Positions 1-8,400 of a DNA stretch of 10,093 nt are shown in pieces; positions within the stretch are counted from its first letter, which is position 1, and every line of letters starts with the position of its first letter. Source of the DNA: Lysobacteraceae bacterium (GTDB taxonomy: Bacteria; Pseudomonadota; Gammaproteobacteria; Xanthomonadales; Xanthomonadaceae); assembly GCA_028293685.1 (NCBI GenBank), contig JAQGOI010000007.1, forward strand, positions 1 through 10,093. The letters are read 5' to 3'. The notes below the pieces were generated by a model, which searched no databases, was not told the DNA's origin, and saw only the letters and a list, made by a program, of their open reading frames with translations. The translations under genes and the position numbers were made by a program.

Positions 1-261
1 GTTGCCGAAGGCGACCCGGTCAGCCTGCACCGTCGTCGTGCGTCCGAGATGGACCGCAAGGTTGCCGCCGATCACCAGGTGCCTGCCGGTCTTGGCTTCG
101 ACGTAACGCTCGATGGGACGCTTGAACCAGTTCCAGTCCCACAGCACCAGCAACACGATCAGTCCGAGCAGCAGCACCGCCATGGCGATGAGCCACGGAT
201 GCCGACCGCCGCGCGTTGCGGCGGGCGAGGGCGGAGTTTCCGTTTCCATTGCATGGCTCAT
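1..261 (-). CDS. AsmA family protein, N-terminal part (cut by window edge)
   Basis: Only the first 87 codons are present; the frame is open through base 1. The peptide has a polar, proline-rich N-terminus (about residues 1-20), one strong hydrophobic segment (about 25-41), then the motif WDWNWFKRPIERYVEAKTGR and a strand-rich start reading HLVIGGNLAVHLG. This arrangement, with one N-terminal membrane anchor followed by a W-x-W patch and 'xR-hydrophobic-x-G-x-L', is typical of AsmA proteins. These are inner-membrane-anchored, largely periplasmic proteins linked to outer-membrane lipid homeostasis and related to bridge-like lipid-transfer proteins. The start is the ATG at 259-261. A second in-frame ATG at 247-249 is possible, and neither has a good Shine-Dalgarno sequence. 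The 198 bp before it contain a candidate operator. Family assignment is by recalled motif resemblance; the specific paralogue and function cannot be settled from this fragment. Confidence 0.8.
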   Translation of the reverse strand, partial: MSHAMETETPPSPAATRGGRHPWLIAMAVLLLGLIVLLVLWDWNWFKRPIERYVEAKTGRHLVIGGNLAVHLGRTTTVQADRVAFGN

Positions 262-383
262 TGCGCGATGTCCGTCATCGGATGCTGCCCTGCCAATGAC
301 CGCTTGCGGCCTGGCCTGGCATCGCGCCAGTGTCGTCGATATCGAAACTCGTACGCATGGCCCATCCAGTGAAGATCTTGCGG

Positions 384-417
384 CACCTTCGTCAGGTGGG
401 GGTAAAGCCGCGGTGAA
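384..417 (-). promoter_or_regulatory. Possible OmpR-type operator: direct repeats at 11-bp period upstream of the asmA gene
   Basis: Read on the minus strand, TTCACC (417-412) and TTTACC (406-401) start exactly 11 bases apart, and a weaker third copy, CTGACG (395-390), follows at the same step. Hexamers repeating every 11 bp are the usual arrangement of half-sites for OmpR/PhoB-family response regulators. A 5-bp inverted repeat, CACCT-N5-AGGTG (384-398), overlaps the third copy. There is no good sigma70 -35/-10 pair here (CAAGAT at 379-374 is the best -10-like hexamer), which would fit activator dependence. The function is inferred from spacing alone. Confidence 0.3.
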
Positions 418-459
418 GTCCTGCGCGCGTGGTTCAGCGCGGATGCATCGAGCCGATAC

Positions 460-2064
460 TCAAGCGGCCAGCACGGCATGCGCGTGCTCGCGCGTTGCCG
501 CAAAGGTAACCGACGGCGCGCGTTCCTGTGCAAGCTGCAGGTTGACGCGGGTCGGTGCCAGATACACGAGCTCGCCGGCTGCATCGAGCGCGAGGTTCAT
601 GGCGTTCTTGTCGCGGAATTCCTCCAGTTTCCTGCTGTCGCTGCACTTGACCCAGCGTGCGGTCGTCACCTGGACCGGTTCGAACGCGGCATCCACGCCA
701 TATTCGTCCTTCAGGCGATAGGCGACGACATCGAACTGCAACGTCCCGACCGCGCCCAGGATCAGGTCGTTGGACATCAGCGGGCGAAAGAACTGCGTGG
801 CGCCTTCCTCGCTCAACTGCGCAAGGCCTTTCTGCAACTGCTTGAGCTTCAGCGGGTCGCGCAGGCGCGCACGCCGGAACAACTCGGGCGCGAAATTCGG
901 AATGCCGGTGAACGACAACACCTCGCCTTCGGTGAAACTGTCGCCGATCGAAATCGTGCCGTGGTTGTGGATGCCGATCACGTCGCCGGGATACGCCGTC
1001 TCCACGATCTCGCGCTCGCTGGCCATGAAGGTGAGCGCATTGGCGAGCTTGAGCTCCTTGCCGGTGCGCGATTGCAGGGCCTTCATCCCCGCGTTGAAAC
1101 GCCCCGAACAGATGCGCAGGAACGCAACGCGGTCGCGGTGCTGCGGATCCATGTTGGCCTGGATCTTGAAAACGAAGCCGGACAATTGCGGTTCCTGCGG
1201 CGACACTTCGCGCGACGTGGTCTCGCGTGGCTGTGGTGGTGGTGCGTGCTCGACGAAAAAATCGAGCAGCAGCTGCACGCCGAAGTTGTTGACGGCCGAG
1301 CCGAAGAACACCGGCGTCTGCCTGCCGGCGCGATAGGCCGCCTGGTCGAACGGGTGCGAGGCACCCTGCACCAGCTCAAGTTCGCCGCGCAGTTCATCCA
1401 GCATGTTGGCGCCGATGCGCGAGACCAGTGCAGGGTCATCGATGGAGGCGAAAATGCTGGAATCCTGGCGGGTGAAATTGCGCCCCTGTTCGTACAGGTG
1501 CACTTCGCCGGAAATCAGGTGTACGACGCCCTTCAGGCGCTGGCCCATGCCGATCGGCCAGGTCACGGGTGCGCACTGGATGCCGAGCACGAATTCGACT
1601 TCGTCCAGCAGGTCGATCGGATTGCGCCCCTCGCGATCGAGCTTGTTGATGAAGGTCATGATCGGGGTGTCGCGCAGGCGGCAGACATCCATCAGCTTGA
1701 TCGTGCGCTCCTCGACGCCCTTGGCCACGTCGATCACCATCAAAGCCGAATCCACCGCGGTCAGCACGCGGTAGGTGTCCTCGCCGAAGTCGGCATGCCC
1801 GGGCGTATCGAGCAGGTTGACGACGCGGCCCTCGTAGGGAAACTGCATCACCGACGACGTCACCGAGATACCGCGCTCTTTTTCCAGCGCCATCCAGTCC
1901 GATGTCGCATGCCGCGCGGCCTTGCGCCCTTTGACACTGCCGGCCATCTGGATCGCGCCACCGAAGAGCAGCAGTTTTTCGGTCAGCGTGGTCTTTCCGG
2001 CGTCAGGATGCGAAATGATCGCGAACGTGCGTCGCCGGGCGGCTTCGAGGGAAACATCGGACAT
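460..2064 (-). CDS. prfC: Peptide chain release factor 3 (RF3 GTPase)
   Basis: This 534-residue protein is close to the 529 residues of E. coli RF3. RF3 is a cytoplasmic translational GTPase that removes RF1/RF2 from the ribosome after peptide release. The G1 loop SHPDAGKTT is at residues 18-26, the switch I region EKERGIS at about 61-67, G3 DTPGH at 86-90 and G4 NKLD at 140-143. RF3-like stretches follow, such as [30 protein letters not shown] and [14 protein letters not shown]. The C-terminus, [21 protein letters not shown], also aligns with E. coli RF3. The frame extends 15 codons upstream to a TTG at 2107-2109, but that overlaps a perfect TATAAT box at 2109-2114. The ATG at 2062-2064 is therefore the better start, although its Shine-Dalgarno sequence is weak. 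The gene is intact. It is preceded by the M23 peptidase gene and followed after 198 bp by the asmA gene; no strong terminator is visible after its stop. Confidence 0.97.
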   Translation of the reverse strand: MSDVSLEAARRRTFAIISHPDAGKTTLTEKLLLFGGAIQMAGSVKGRKAARHATSDWMALEKERGISVTSSVMQFPYEGRVVNLLDTPGHADFGEDTYRVLTAVDSALMVIDVAKGVEERTIKLMDVCRLRDTPIMTFINKLDREGRNPIDLLDEVEFVLGIQCAPVTWPIGMGQRLKGVVHLISGEVHLYEQGRNFTRQDSSIFASIDDPALVSRIGANMLDELRGELELVQGASHPFDQAAYRAGRQTPVFFGSAVNNFGVQLLLDFFVEHAPPPQPRETTSREVSPQEPQLSGFVFKIQANMDPQHRDRVAFLRICSGRFNAGMKALQSRTGKELKLANALTFMASEREIVETAYPGDVIGIHNHGTISIGDSFTEGEVLSFTGIPNFAPELFRRARLRDPLKLKQLQKGLAQLSEEGATQFFRPLMSNDLILGAVGTLQFDVVAYRLKDEYGVDAAFEPVQVTTARWVKCSDSRKLEEFRDKNAMNLALDAAGELVYLAPTRVNLQLAQERAPSVTFAATREHAHAVLAA

Positions 2065-2108
2065 GGCAACGGTGCGCGATTGCGCAGCGACGGCTGGGAA
2101 GGCCGGCA

Positions 2109-2114
2109 ATTATA
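2109..2114 (-). promoter_or_regulatory. Sigma70-type -10 box of the prfC promoter
   Basis: The minus strand reads TATAAT exactly, within the context GGCTATAATTG. Transcription starting about 7 bases downstream would give a leader of roughly 38 nt before the prfC ATG at 2064. No convincing -35 hexamer lies 16-18 bases upstream, a region that falls inside the end of the M23 peptidase gene. The box sits 10 bp past the stop codon of that gene, so prfC probably has its own promoter. Confidence 0.6.
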
Positions 2115-2123
2115 GCCGTGCGC

Positions 2124-3077
2124 TCAACGCCGGCTGGCGAAGTTCAGTGTCCCCTGCGGGCCGTTCATGCGGAAGGGGATGGATTCCAGGCGCATGCCGC
2201 GATTGACCTGTACCGCAAAATGCAGGTGCGGGCCCGTAGTGAAGCCGGTGTTGCCCGACAACCCGATCTCCTGCCCGGCATGCACGCGCTGGCCGACGCG
2301 CACCAGCACGCCGCTTTCCTCAAGATGTGCGTACAGCCCCATGGTGCCGTCGTCGTGGAGGATGCGGACGTAGTTCGCGCGCCCGCCGAACTTCTCCATG
2401 TCCAGGCCGGCCTTGTCGAAATCGCTTTCGACCTGCATGACGACGCCATCGCGGGCCGCCAGCACGGGCGTGCCGATGTCGGCGGCGAAATCGACGGCGT
2501 AGAAATTCTGCGGGTCCTTGTGGCTGAAACTGCCGCCGAAGCCCTGGTCGACGTGATGCTCGCGCTGGCGCAGCGGCATCTGGTACTCGACGTCCGCAGG
2601 CTTGGCGTTGGGATCACCGGGAATGCCGTCCAGGCGCAAGGCAAACTGTCCTGTATGCGTGCTGTCGACCATGCCGATGCGCGCGACCAGTGCGCTGCCG
2701 TGCGCAGGCACGGTTGCGCGTGCGGGGAGGATCGGATTACCGGCCACGTTGTCGGAATGGTCGAAGCGCAGCATCACCTCGATCGGACCGGCGAGCGTGT
2801 TGTCGGCCCAGGCCTGGTAGCTGCTGTTGTCGCCCTCGACGCGGAGCCGGACCATCGCGCCCGCTTCAGCCCGCACGGGAATGATCCGCAGGTTGCCGGC
2901 GCGGATGGCCTGGGCCTTTTCCGGTGCGTGATCGCCGTAATGGGTGATGCCCCGGGCGTCGGTCCAGCGGTAGACCTTGGCCGCGTGCGCGCCGGGAGAC
3001 AGCAGCAGCATCGCTGGTAGGAGCAGCGACAGGGTCGTCCCCCAGAAGGGGATATGAATAGCAGCGCGGGTGGTCAC
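2124..3077 (-). CDS. Secreted DUF4124 / M23-family zinc metallopeptidase
   Basis: From the chosen start this is a 317-residue exported protein. A signal peptide (about residues 1-32, hydrophobic core TTLSLLLPAMLLL, cleavage near AHA/AK) leads into a DUF4124 motif, KVYRWTDARGITHYGD (about 34-49). A beta-rich linker follows, then a C-terminal M23 (LytM-like) domain (about 180-305). Probable zinc and catalytic residues are H186 and D196 (in SHKDPQNFYAVDF), H251 (YAHL), and H284 and H286 (GPHLHF), so the site looks intact. M23 enzymes cut peptide cross-links of peptidoglycan in the periplasm; the exact bond here is unknown. The frame stays open upstream to another GTG at 3135-3137, giving 337 residues. 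I prefer the GTG at 3075-3077 because it gives a normal-length signal peptide, but neither start has a Shine-Dalgarno sequence. The gene follows the MASE1-GGDEF-EAL gene by about 110 bp (50 bp from the longer start) and may be on the same transcript. Confidence 0.9.
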   Translation of the reverse strand: MTTRAAIHIPFWGTTLSLLLPAMLLLSPGAHAAKVYRWTDARGITHYGDHAPEKAQAIRAGNLRIIPVRAEAGAMVRLRVEGDNSSYQAWADNTLAGPIEVMLRFDHSDNVAGNPILPARATVPAHGSALVARIGMVDSTHTGQFALRLDGIPGDPNAKPADVEYQMPLRQREHHVDQGFGGSFSHKDPQNFYAVDFAADIGTPVLAARDGVVMQVESDFDKAGLDMEKFGGRANYVRILHDDGTMGLYAHLEESGVLVRVGQRVHAGQEIGLSGNTGFTTGPHLHFAVQVNRGMRLESIPFRMNGPQGTLNFASRR

Positions 3078-3187
3078 CGGCCGAGTATGGGTAAGTGACG
3101 ACGCGGTGAATACTGCCCTTTCGCTGCAATCGATCACACATCGCGCAATTCGCCCGACGCGTGCAGTCGACTCGCCGGGATCGGCTC

Positions 3188-5398
3188 TCAGCCGGCGAGG
3201 ACGTGTCCGGCGATGCGGTCCAGATAGGCGTCCAGTGGCTGTGGGCGATCGATCGCGAATCCCTGGGCGTAATCGACTCCCAAGGCGGACAGCGCCGCCC
3301 GCACCGACTCGGTTTCCGTGTGTTCGGCGATCGTCCGCTTGTGCAGCAGATGGGCGATGCGTGCGATCGAACTCACGACTTCCGCCGCAAGCGGCGAGGT
3401 CTCCATGTCGCGTACGAAGCTGCCGTCGATCTTGATGAAATCGACATCCAGCGCGCGCAGGTGTCCGAACGAGCAGAAGCCAGTCCCGAAGTCATCCAGT
3501 GCGAAGCGGCAGCCGAGGCTGCGCAGGTCGTCGATGACGCGCTGCGCGCGCGCCGGATCGCGCATCGCACTGGTCTCGGTGATCTCGAAACAAAGCCTGT
3601 CGGCCGGGAACGAGCTGCGATGCAGGCGCTCGGCCACGAAGCCGACGAAACCTTCGTCCATCATCGCCGCTGCCGACAGGTTGATCGCGCACATGGCGAT
3701 GGCGGTACCGGCGTGGGGAAATTCCTCCAGCCGGTCCAGTGCAAGCCGGACGACTTCGCGATCGATTTTCACCGCGAGTTGGAAGCGCTCGGCAGCCGGG
3801 ATGAAACGGTCGGGCAGGTGCGGCGTGCCGCCGCGGCTGTCGCGCATGCGCAACAGCAGTTCGAAGTGTGCCCCGGTTTCCATCGATGGATGCAGCGGCA
3901 ATATGGATTGGGCGAACAGCATGAAACCCTGGTTCTGCAGCGCTTCGCGGATGCGGATGGTCCAGCGCATGCCGGACGTGGGGTCGGACGCAGAGCCACT
4001 GATGCCGCCGGCCATGCTCACGCGGTCGCCGCCGAGTTCCTTGGCGTGGAAGCAGGCGGCGTCGGCCTGCGACAGCACTTCGGCGAACTCGACCTGCTCG
4101 GGCTGGAACGGCACCAGCCCGACGCTGGCGGTGGTCCCGTACTGCTCCTCGCCGACGCGGTAGCGGCTGTTTTCAACGGCATGCAGCAGCGCCTGCGCGC
4201 GCTCGCGGGCGATCGTCGGCGTGGCGTTGTGGAACAGCACCACGAACTCATCCCCACCCAGATGTCCGAGGATGTCGCCGCTGCGCATCTGTGCGCGCAG
4301 GGCGTTGGCGACGGACTTGATCAGTTCGTCGCCAACGTGGTGGCTGGCGGTGTCGTTGATCAGCTTCAGGTTGTCCAGGTCGAGGTAGGCCAGCGCCAGG
4401 GGGACGTTCGCCGGATCGCGCAGCGCCTGGCGCACCTGCATTTCAAACGTGCTGCGATTCGGCAACCCGCTCAGGGCGTCGGTGCTGGCGCGTCGAAGCA
4501 GGCTGCGCGCAACGGCGCGGTGCTCGTTGACCGTCATCGCCAGCACGATCGGCAGGATCGCCAGCAGGCACAGGTAGACGAGCAGGATCGCCACGTCGAG
4601 CAGGCGTTGCGCCGGGTGGAACCCGGCCAGGCCGAGTCCCGCGAACCCGGCGATCAAGGCGACCGTGAGCAGGACCGATATCGCCGTGCGCAGCGGTGTG
4701 AAGCGCAGCGCGCCCCAGAGCGTCACCGCCAGCGGCAGGCTCGACAAACCCAGAGCGAAGTCGTGGCTCAGGCTCATCCCCCAGGCCATCAGCAGGAAGC
4801 TGCCGACCAGCGAGACGTTCCAGAGCAGGCTCTCGCCCAGTCCTGCGGGATGTTCCGGGCGCCGGCGTCCGCGTTGGCGCCACCAGTCCGCTGCCAGCAG
4901 GACCGCCGGCGAGACGCTGGCCACGCCAAGCAGGTTCGCCAGCATCCAGCGCAGTTGCATGGCGGCCACGTCGGGCAGCGGGAGCATGTCGCCACGCCAC
5001 ATCGCCAACCCGCCGATGAGATTGCTGACGAGCACCATGACGACGCCGCCGATCAGCACCTGGAATCCGTAGCGCACGGTGCCCGGGCGGATCGTCATAT
5101 CGCGGCGCACGAACCAGGCGCCGGCCATGACGCCCGCGGCGACGGCGACCAGCGAATAGGCGAGGAAGTCGTCCGGCTCGGAGGCCAGCAGCGAATGCGA
5201 CAACAGCATGGCCAGCGGTACCAGCGGAGTCCACCGCAGTCCCCAGAGGATGACCATGGCCAGCGCCAGGCCCGAAGCGGGCCAGTACAGCGGCACGGCG
5301 CCGGGCGCCGCTACCACGTTGACGGCATAGACCACGCAGCCGAAGTACGCCGCCATGAATCCGAGTGCGCGCAGGGCGTCGCGCAGCAGCGGGTTCAC
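3188..5398 (-). CDS. MASE1-GGDEF-EAL cyclic-di-GMP turnover protein
   Basis: This 736-residue inner-membrane protein begins with a multi-helix sensor region (about residues 12-288, eight to ten helices). The motif PLYWPASGLALAMVILWG (36-53) marks a MASE1 domain. The GGDEF domain (about 300-465) has LDLDNLKLIND (339-349), an inhibitory site RSGD (372-375) and a complete GGDEF signature (381-385), so cyclase activity is possible. The EAL domain (about 477-732) keeps the expected residues: E513 (as ELL rather than EAL), N573, E605, D635/D636, K656, E692 and Q712. The usual AEGVET is AEHTET here. It is probably an active c-di-GMP phosphodiesterase, perhaps bifunctional. The start is a GTG at 5396-5398, overlapping the TGA of the upstream cyclase gene (5395-5397), with a GAGG Shine-Dalgarno sequence seven bases before it. 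A later in-frame ATG (codon 15) would cut into the first helix. No strong terminator follows. Confidence 0.93.
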   Translation of the reverse strand: MNPLLRDALRALGFMAAYFGCVVYAVNVVAAPGAVPLYWPASGLALAMVILWGLRWTPLVPLAMLLSHSLLASEPDDFLAYSLVAVAAGVMAGAWFVRRDMTIRPGTVRYGFQVLIGGVVMVLVSNLIGGLAMWRGDMLPLPDVAAMQLRWMLANLLGVASVSPAVLLAADWWRQRGRRRPEHPAGLGESLLWNVSLVGSFLLMAWGMSLSHDFALGLSSLPLAVTLWGALRFTPLRTAISVLLTVALIAGFAGLGLAGFHPAQRLLDVAILLVYLCLLAILPIVLAMTVNEHRAVARSLLRRASTDALSGLPNRSTFEMQVRQALRDPANVPLALAYLDLDNLKLINDTASHHVGDELIKSVANALRAQMRSGDILGHLGGDEFVVLFHNATPTIARERAQALLHAVENSRYRVGEEQYGTTASVGLVPFQPEQVEFAEVLSQADAACFHAKELGGDRVSMAGGISGSASDPTSGMRWTIRIREALQNQGFMLFAQSILPLHPSMETGAHFELLLRMRDSRGGTPHLPDRFIPAAERFQLAVKIDREVVRLALDRLEEFPHAGTAIAMCAINLSAAAMMDEGFVGFVAERLHRSSFPADRLCFEITETSAMRDPARAQRVIDDLRSLGCRFALDDFGTGFCSFGHLRALDVDFIKIDGSFVRDMETSPLAAEVVSSIARIAHLLHKRTIAEHTETESVRAALSALGVDYAQGFAIDRPQPLDAYLDRIAGHVLAG

Positions 5399-5409
5399 GT
5401 CATGGCCTC
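5395..5409 (-). promoter_or_regulatory. Coupled stop/start (GTGA) with Shine-Dalgarno
   Basis: On the minus strand the upstream cyclase ends in TGA (5397-5395), whose first two bases are the last two of the GTG start (5398-5396) of the MASE1-GGDEF-EAL gene. GAGG at 5409-5406 lies seven bases before that GTG, inside the upstream coding sequence. Ribosomes finishing the first gene can therefore reinitiate on the second, which would tie the amounts of the two proteins together. Confidence 0.7.
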
Positions 5410-8400
5410 ATCGGTGGCGTCGTCGCGCCGGGACGTCAGCAGTTGCAGGTGATCGGCCTTCATCAACTCGCCGCCCTGCTGGAGGTCGCGCATCAACTTG
5501 GCGACATCGGTGAGCGCCGTCGGGCGGAAGGCGGCCCAGCCGTTGCGGCCGTGCTGCTTCACCCAGTACAGCGCGGCGTCCGCAAGTTCCACCATCTGCT
5601 CCCAGCCAAGGCCCTGCTGGGCATCCCGGAACAATGGATATTCGCAGAGTCCGACCGAGCACGTCAGGTGCAACGGCTCGGCGAGCCCGATGTCGAAGTC
5701 GTGCGTCGAAATCGCGGACCGGATGCGCTGGCCGATGGTTTCCAGGAAGCGGCCAGGCATCGGCCGGAACACCAGCAGGAACTCCTCGCCACCCCAGCGT
5801 GCCAGGTAATCGCTGCTGCGGGCCAGCGAGCCGAGCACCTGTGCAACCTGCAGCAGCACCTGGTCGCCCGCGCGGTGGCCGTGCATGTCGTTCACGCGTT
5901 TGAAGAAGTCCAGGTCGACCAGCGCGAACACCAGCACCTGGTCGTATTCGCCACTGCGTTTGCGCTCGCGATCGTAGTAGGCAAGGTCCGCCGGTATCTG
6001 GTTGGCGAGATAGCGACGATTGCGCAGGCCGGTCAACGGATCGGTCTGGCTGGCTTTCTCCAGGCGCGCATTGGCGGCATGCAACTCGCGCGTGCGCGAC
6101 TGCACCTGGTCCTCCAGCGCGGCGCGTTGCCGCGCATGCCGCTGCAGCTGGAAGCGATATCCCGCGTACACGATCATTCCGAGCAGGGTCGCCAGCAACA
6201 ACCGGAATAGAAGGGTTTCGTGGAACAAGGGCTGGATGCGGAAGCCGAGGATCGCCGGTTGCCGGCTCCAGACACCGGCGTTGTTGGCGCCAATCACCTC
6301 GAATGTGTAGTTGCCGGGCGGCAGGTTGGTGTAGTTGGCGCTGCGCCTGCGCGCATCTTCCAGCCGGTGCCAGGCGCGGTCGTAGCCCCGCAGCTTGTAG
6401 CGCAGCTGGATGCTTTGCGGGTCCTGGAAACTCAGTGCGGTGAATTCGAAGGTCAGGTCGCGCGCCGACGGCGGCAGCACCACGCGCGTGTCCGGCGTCG
6501 CGGGCGGTGTCTGCCATCCTCCGGGGGTTCGGATCCCTTCGATCACCAGCGACGGTGGCAGCCGGTTCTTCGCGATGTCATGCGTATCCAGCGCGACCAG
6601 GCCATCGCGCGACGGCAGCCAGAGCACGCCATCCTTGCGGAAGCCCTTGGCCATGCCAGCGCCATTGCAGCAATAGCCCTGCTGGCCCGCGTTGGGATCG
6701 CCGCGCTCGTTGAGCACCAGTTCGCCATGCACGCTGCGCGTGCCAGCGTCGGCGGCGGTGGGCAGTTCCGACAGCCGGACCCGGCTGATGCCCCGGATGC
6801 CCGCAATCCACAGCCAGTGTTCGCCCGGTGCATTGGGCTCGTCGGCGGTCAGGTAGAACGGCGAATTGGCCGGAAGGCCTTCTTCGGGCCCGAGCGTATG
6901 CCAGCGGTCTCCGGCGCGGATCAACAGGCGTCCGGCAAGCGAGCCGATCACCAGTCGACCGTCGCCGAGCGACAGCATGGCCGACACGTCGATGTTGTCG
7001 ACCGGGCCGCCGGCCGTGCCATAGCGCTCGACGCGCCCACCGCGCAACTGCCATACCCCCGATTGCGTCCCGAGCAGCAGTTGGTGGTTCTTGTCGAAGG
7101 CAATCACGCGGACGCGTGGATCGGCCAGGCCTTCGGGCTGTCCAAAGCGTTTGAGCTTGCCATCGACCAGGTGGAACAGGCCGTTCGTTGTCGGGAACCA
7201 GACACTGCCATCGTTGTCGCGCACGATTCCGTTGATCTGCGCACTGGCCATGGCCGCCAGTTCCGGTGGCGACTCGAGCTTGCCGTTGTGCAGGACGGCC
7301 AGGCCGCGTCGGGTGCCGATCCAGACGCGGTCGGATTCGGCCAGCAGGTTGTAGGCCTGCGGGTGCGGCAGCGCCTTGCCGGGAACCACGAGCTTGAATC
7401 GACCCTGATCGAACAGGCTCAGTCCGCTGTTGCTGCCGACCCAGATGCGGTCGGCCTGGCCGGCGTCGGGCGCAGGCGACACCGACCAGACGATGGGGTC
7501 ATCGAGACCTTCGCCGACGCTGTAGCGACGTGTCCACCCGTTCCAAAGGCGGGCAATCCCGTTGAGCTGGCTGCCCAGCCACAGGTTGCCTTCACGGTCC
7601 TCCATGGCCGAGGTGACCTGGGCGAATGCGCGCGGATTGGTGTCGGGGATGAACTCGATGAGTCCGCCATCGCGGAACCGGCCCAACCCGGCATTGCTGC
7701 CGACCCAGAGATTGCCGTCATGGTCGGCCAGCATGGCTGTCACCGGCGACGCATCGAACTGGGGGTTGGCCTTGACCGGTTCCCAGCCACCTGCTGTCAG
7801 GACGTAAAGCCCCTGGGACGTGCCTGCCCACAACCTGCCCTGGGTATCGACAAGCCGCGCGACCGCGGCACTGGCTGCGCTGGCAGGCAGCGGAAAACGC
7901 GAACCGCCGGATCCGGCGACGCGCTCCACCGCGCCCGCGGTACCCACCCACAAGCCGTCGGCACGCGACAGCAGGCTGAGCGCCGGCGCGGGCCCGGGCC
8001 GTTTGACCAGGTGGTCGTCCGCAACCTGGAAGACGCCACCGGACGTCCCGGCCAGGATGGTGCCGTCGGCCTGCTGGACCAAGGCAAAGATGTCCAGTGA
8101 CGCGAAATTCGCAGGGTCATTCGCCGGGATTGATCGAAAGTGGCCGTCCTGGTAGACCGCAAGGCCCTTGTACGTGCCGATCCACAGGCGCCCCTGTCGA
8201 TCGGCCAGCAGCGAGCGGATCCAGATGCCCGGCAACTGCGGAACGCCTTCCGGATCGAAGGTCACGAACCGGACGCCGTCGAACCGGGACAACCCGCTCT
8301 GGGTGCCAACCCAGATATAGCCGGTCCGATCCTGGGCCAGGCTCAGCCCGCTGATCTGCGGCAGCCCGTCATGGATCGACCAGGTGTCGAGGACGAAATG

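Noticed and set aside
258..584. 108-codon minus-strand frame ending with an ATGA overlap with the asmA start
   Set aside because: Its first part is out of frame inside the C-terminal coding region of prfC and the rest is arginine-rich with no recognisable motif; the overlap with the asmA ATG is probably coincidence.
478..2115. 545-codon plus-strand open frame opposite prfC
   Set aside because: It lies almost exactly antisense to the clearly conserved prfC and has a low-complexity, arginine/alanine/histidine-rich product with no recognisable domain; such mirror frames are common in GC-rich DNA.
2118..3020. 300-codon plus-strand open frame opposite the M23 peptidase gene
   Set aside because: Antisense shadow; the minus strand carries a signal peptide, DUF4124 motif and complete M23 zinc site.
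3164..3192. GCCGG/CCGGC inverted repeat over the stop of the MASE1-GGDEF-EAL gene
   Set aside because: A five-base stem with a long loop and no T-run is expected by chance in this composition and is not a credible terminator.
3161..5452. 763-codon plus-strand open frame opposite the MASE1-GGDEF-EAL gene
   Set aside because: The product is rich in Q, R, A and H with no motif, and the opposite strand encodes intact GGDEF and EAL domains. It is an antisense shadow.
6220..8100. 626-codon plus-strand open frame opposite the propeller sensor
   Set aside because: Its apparent repeats are the mirror image of the propeller repeats on the minus strand; no independent support.
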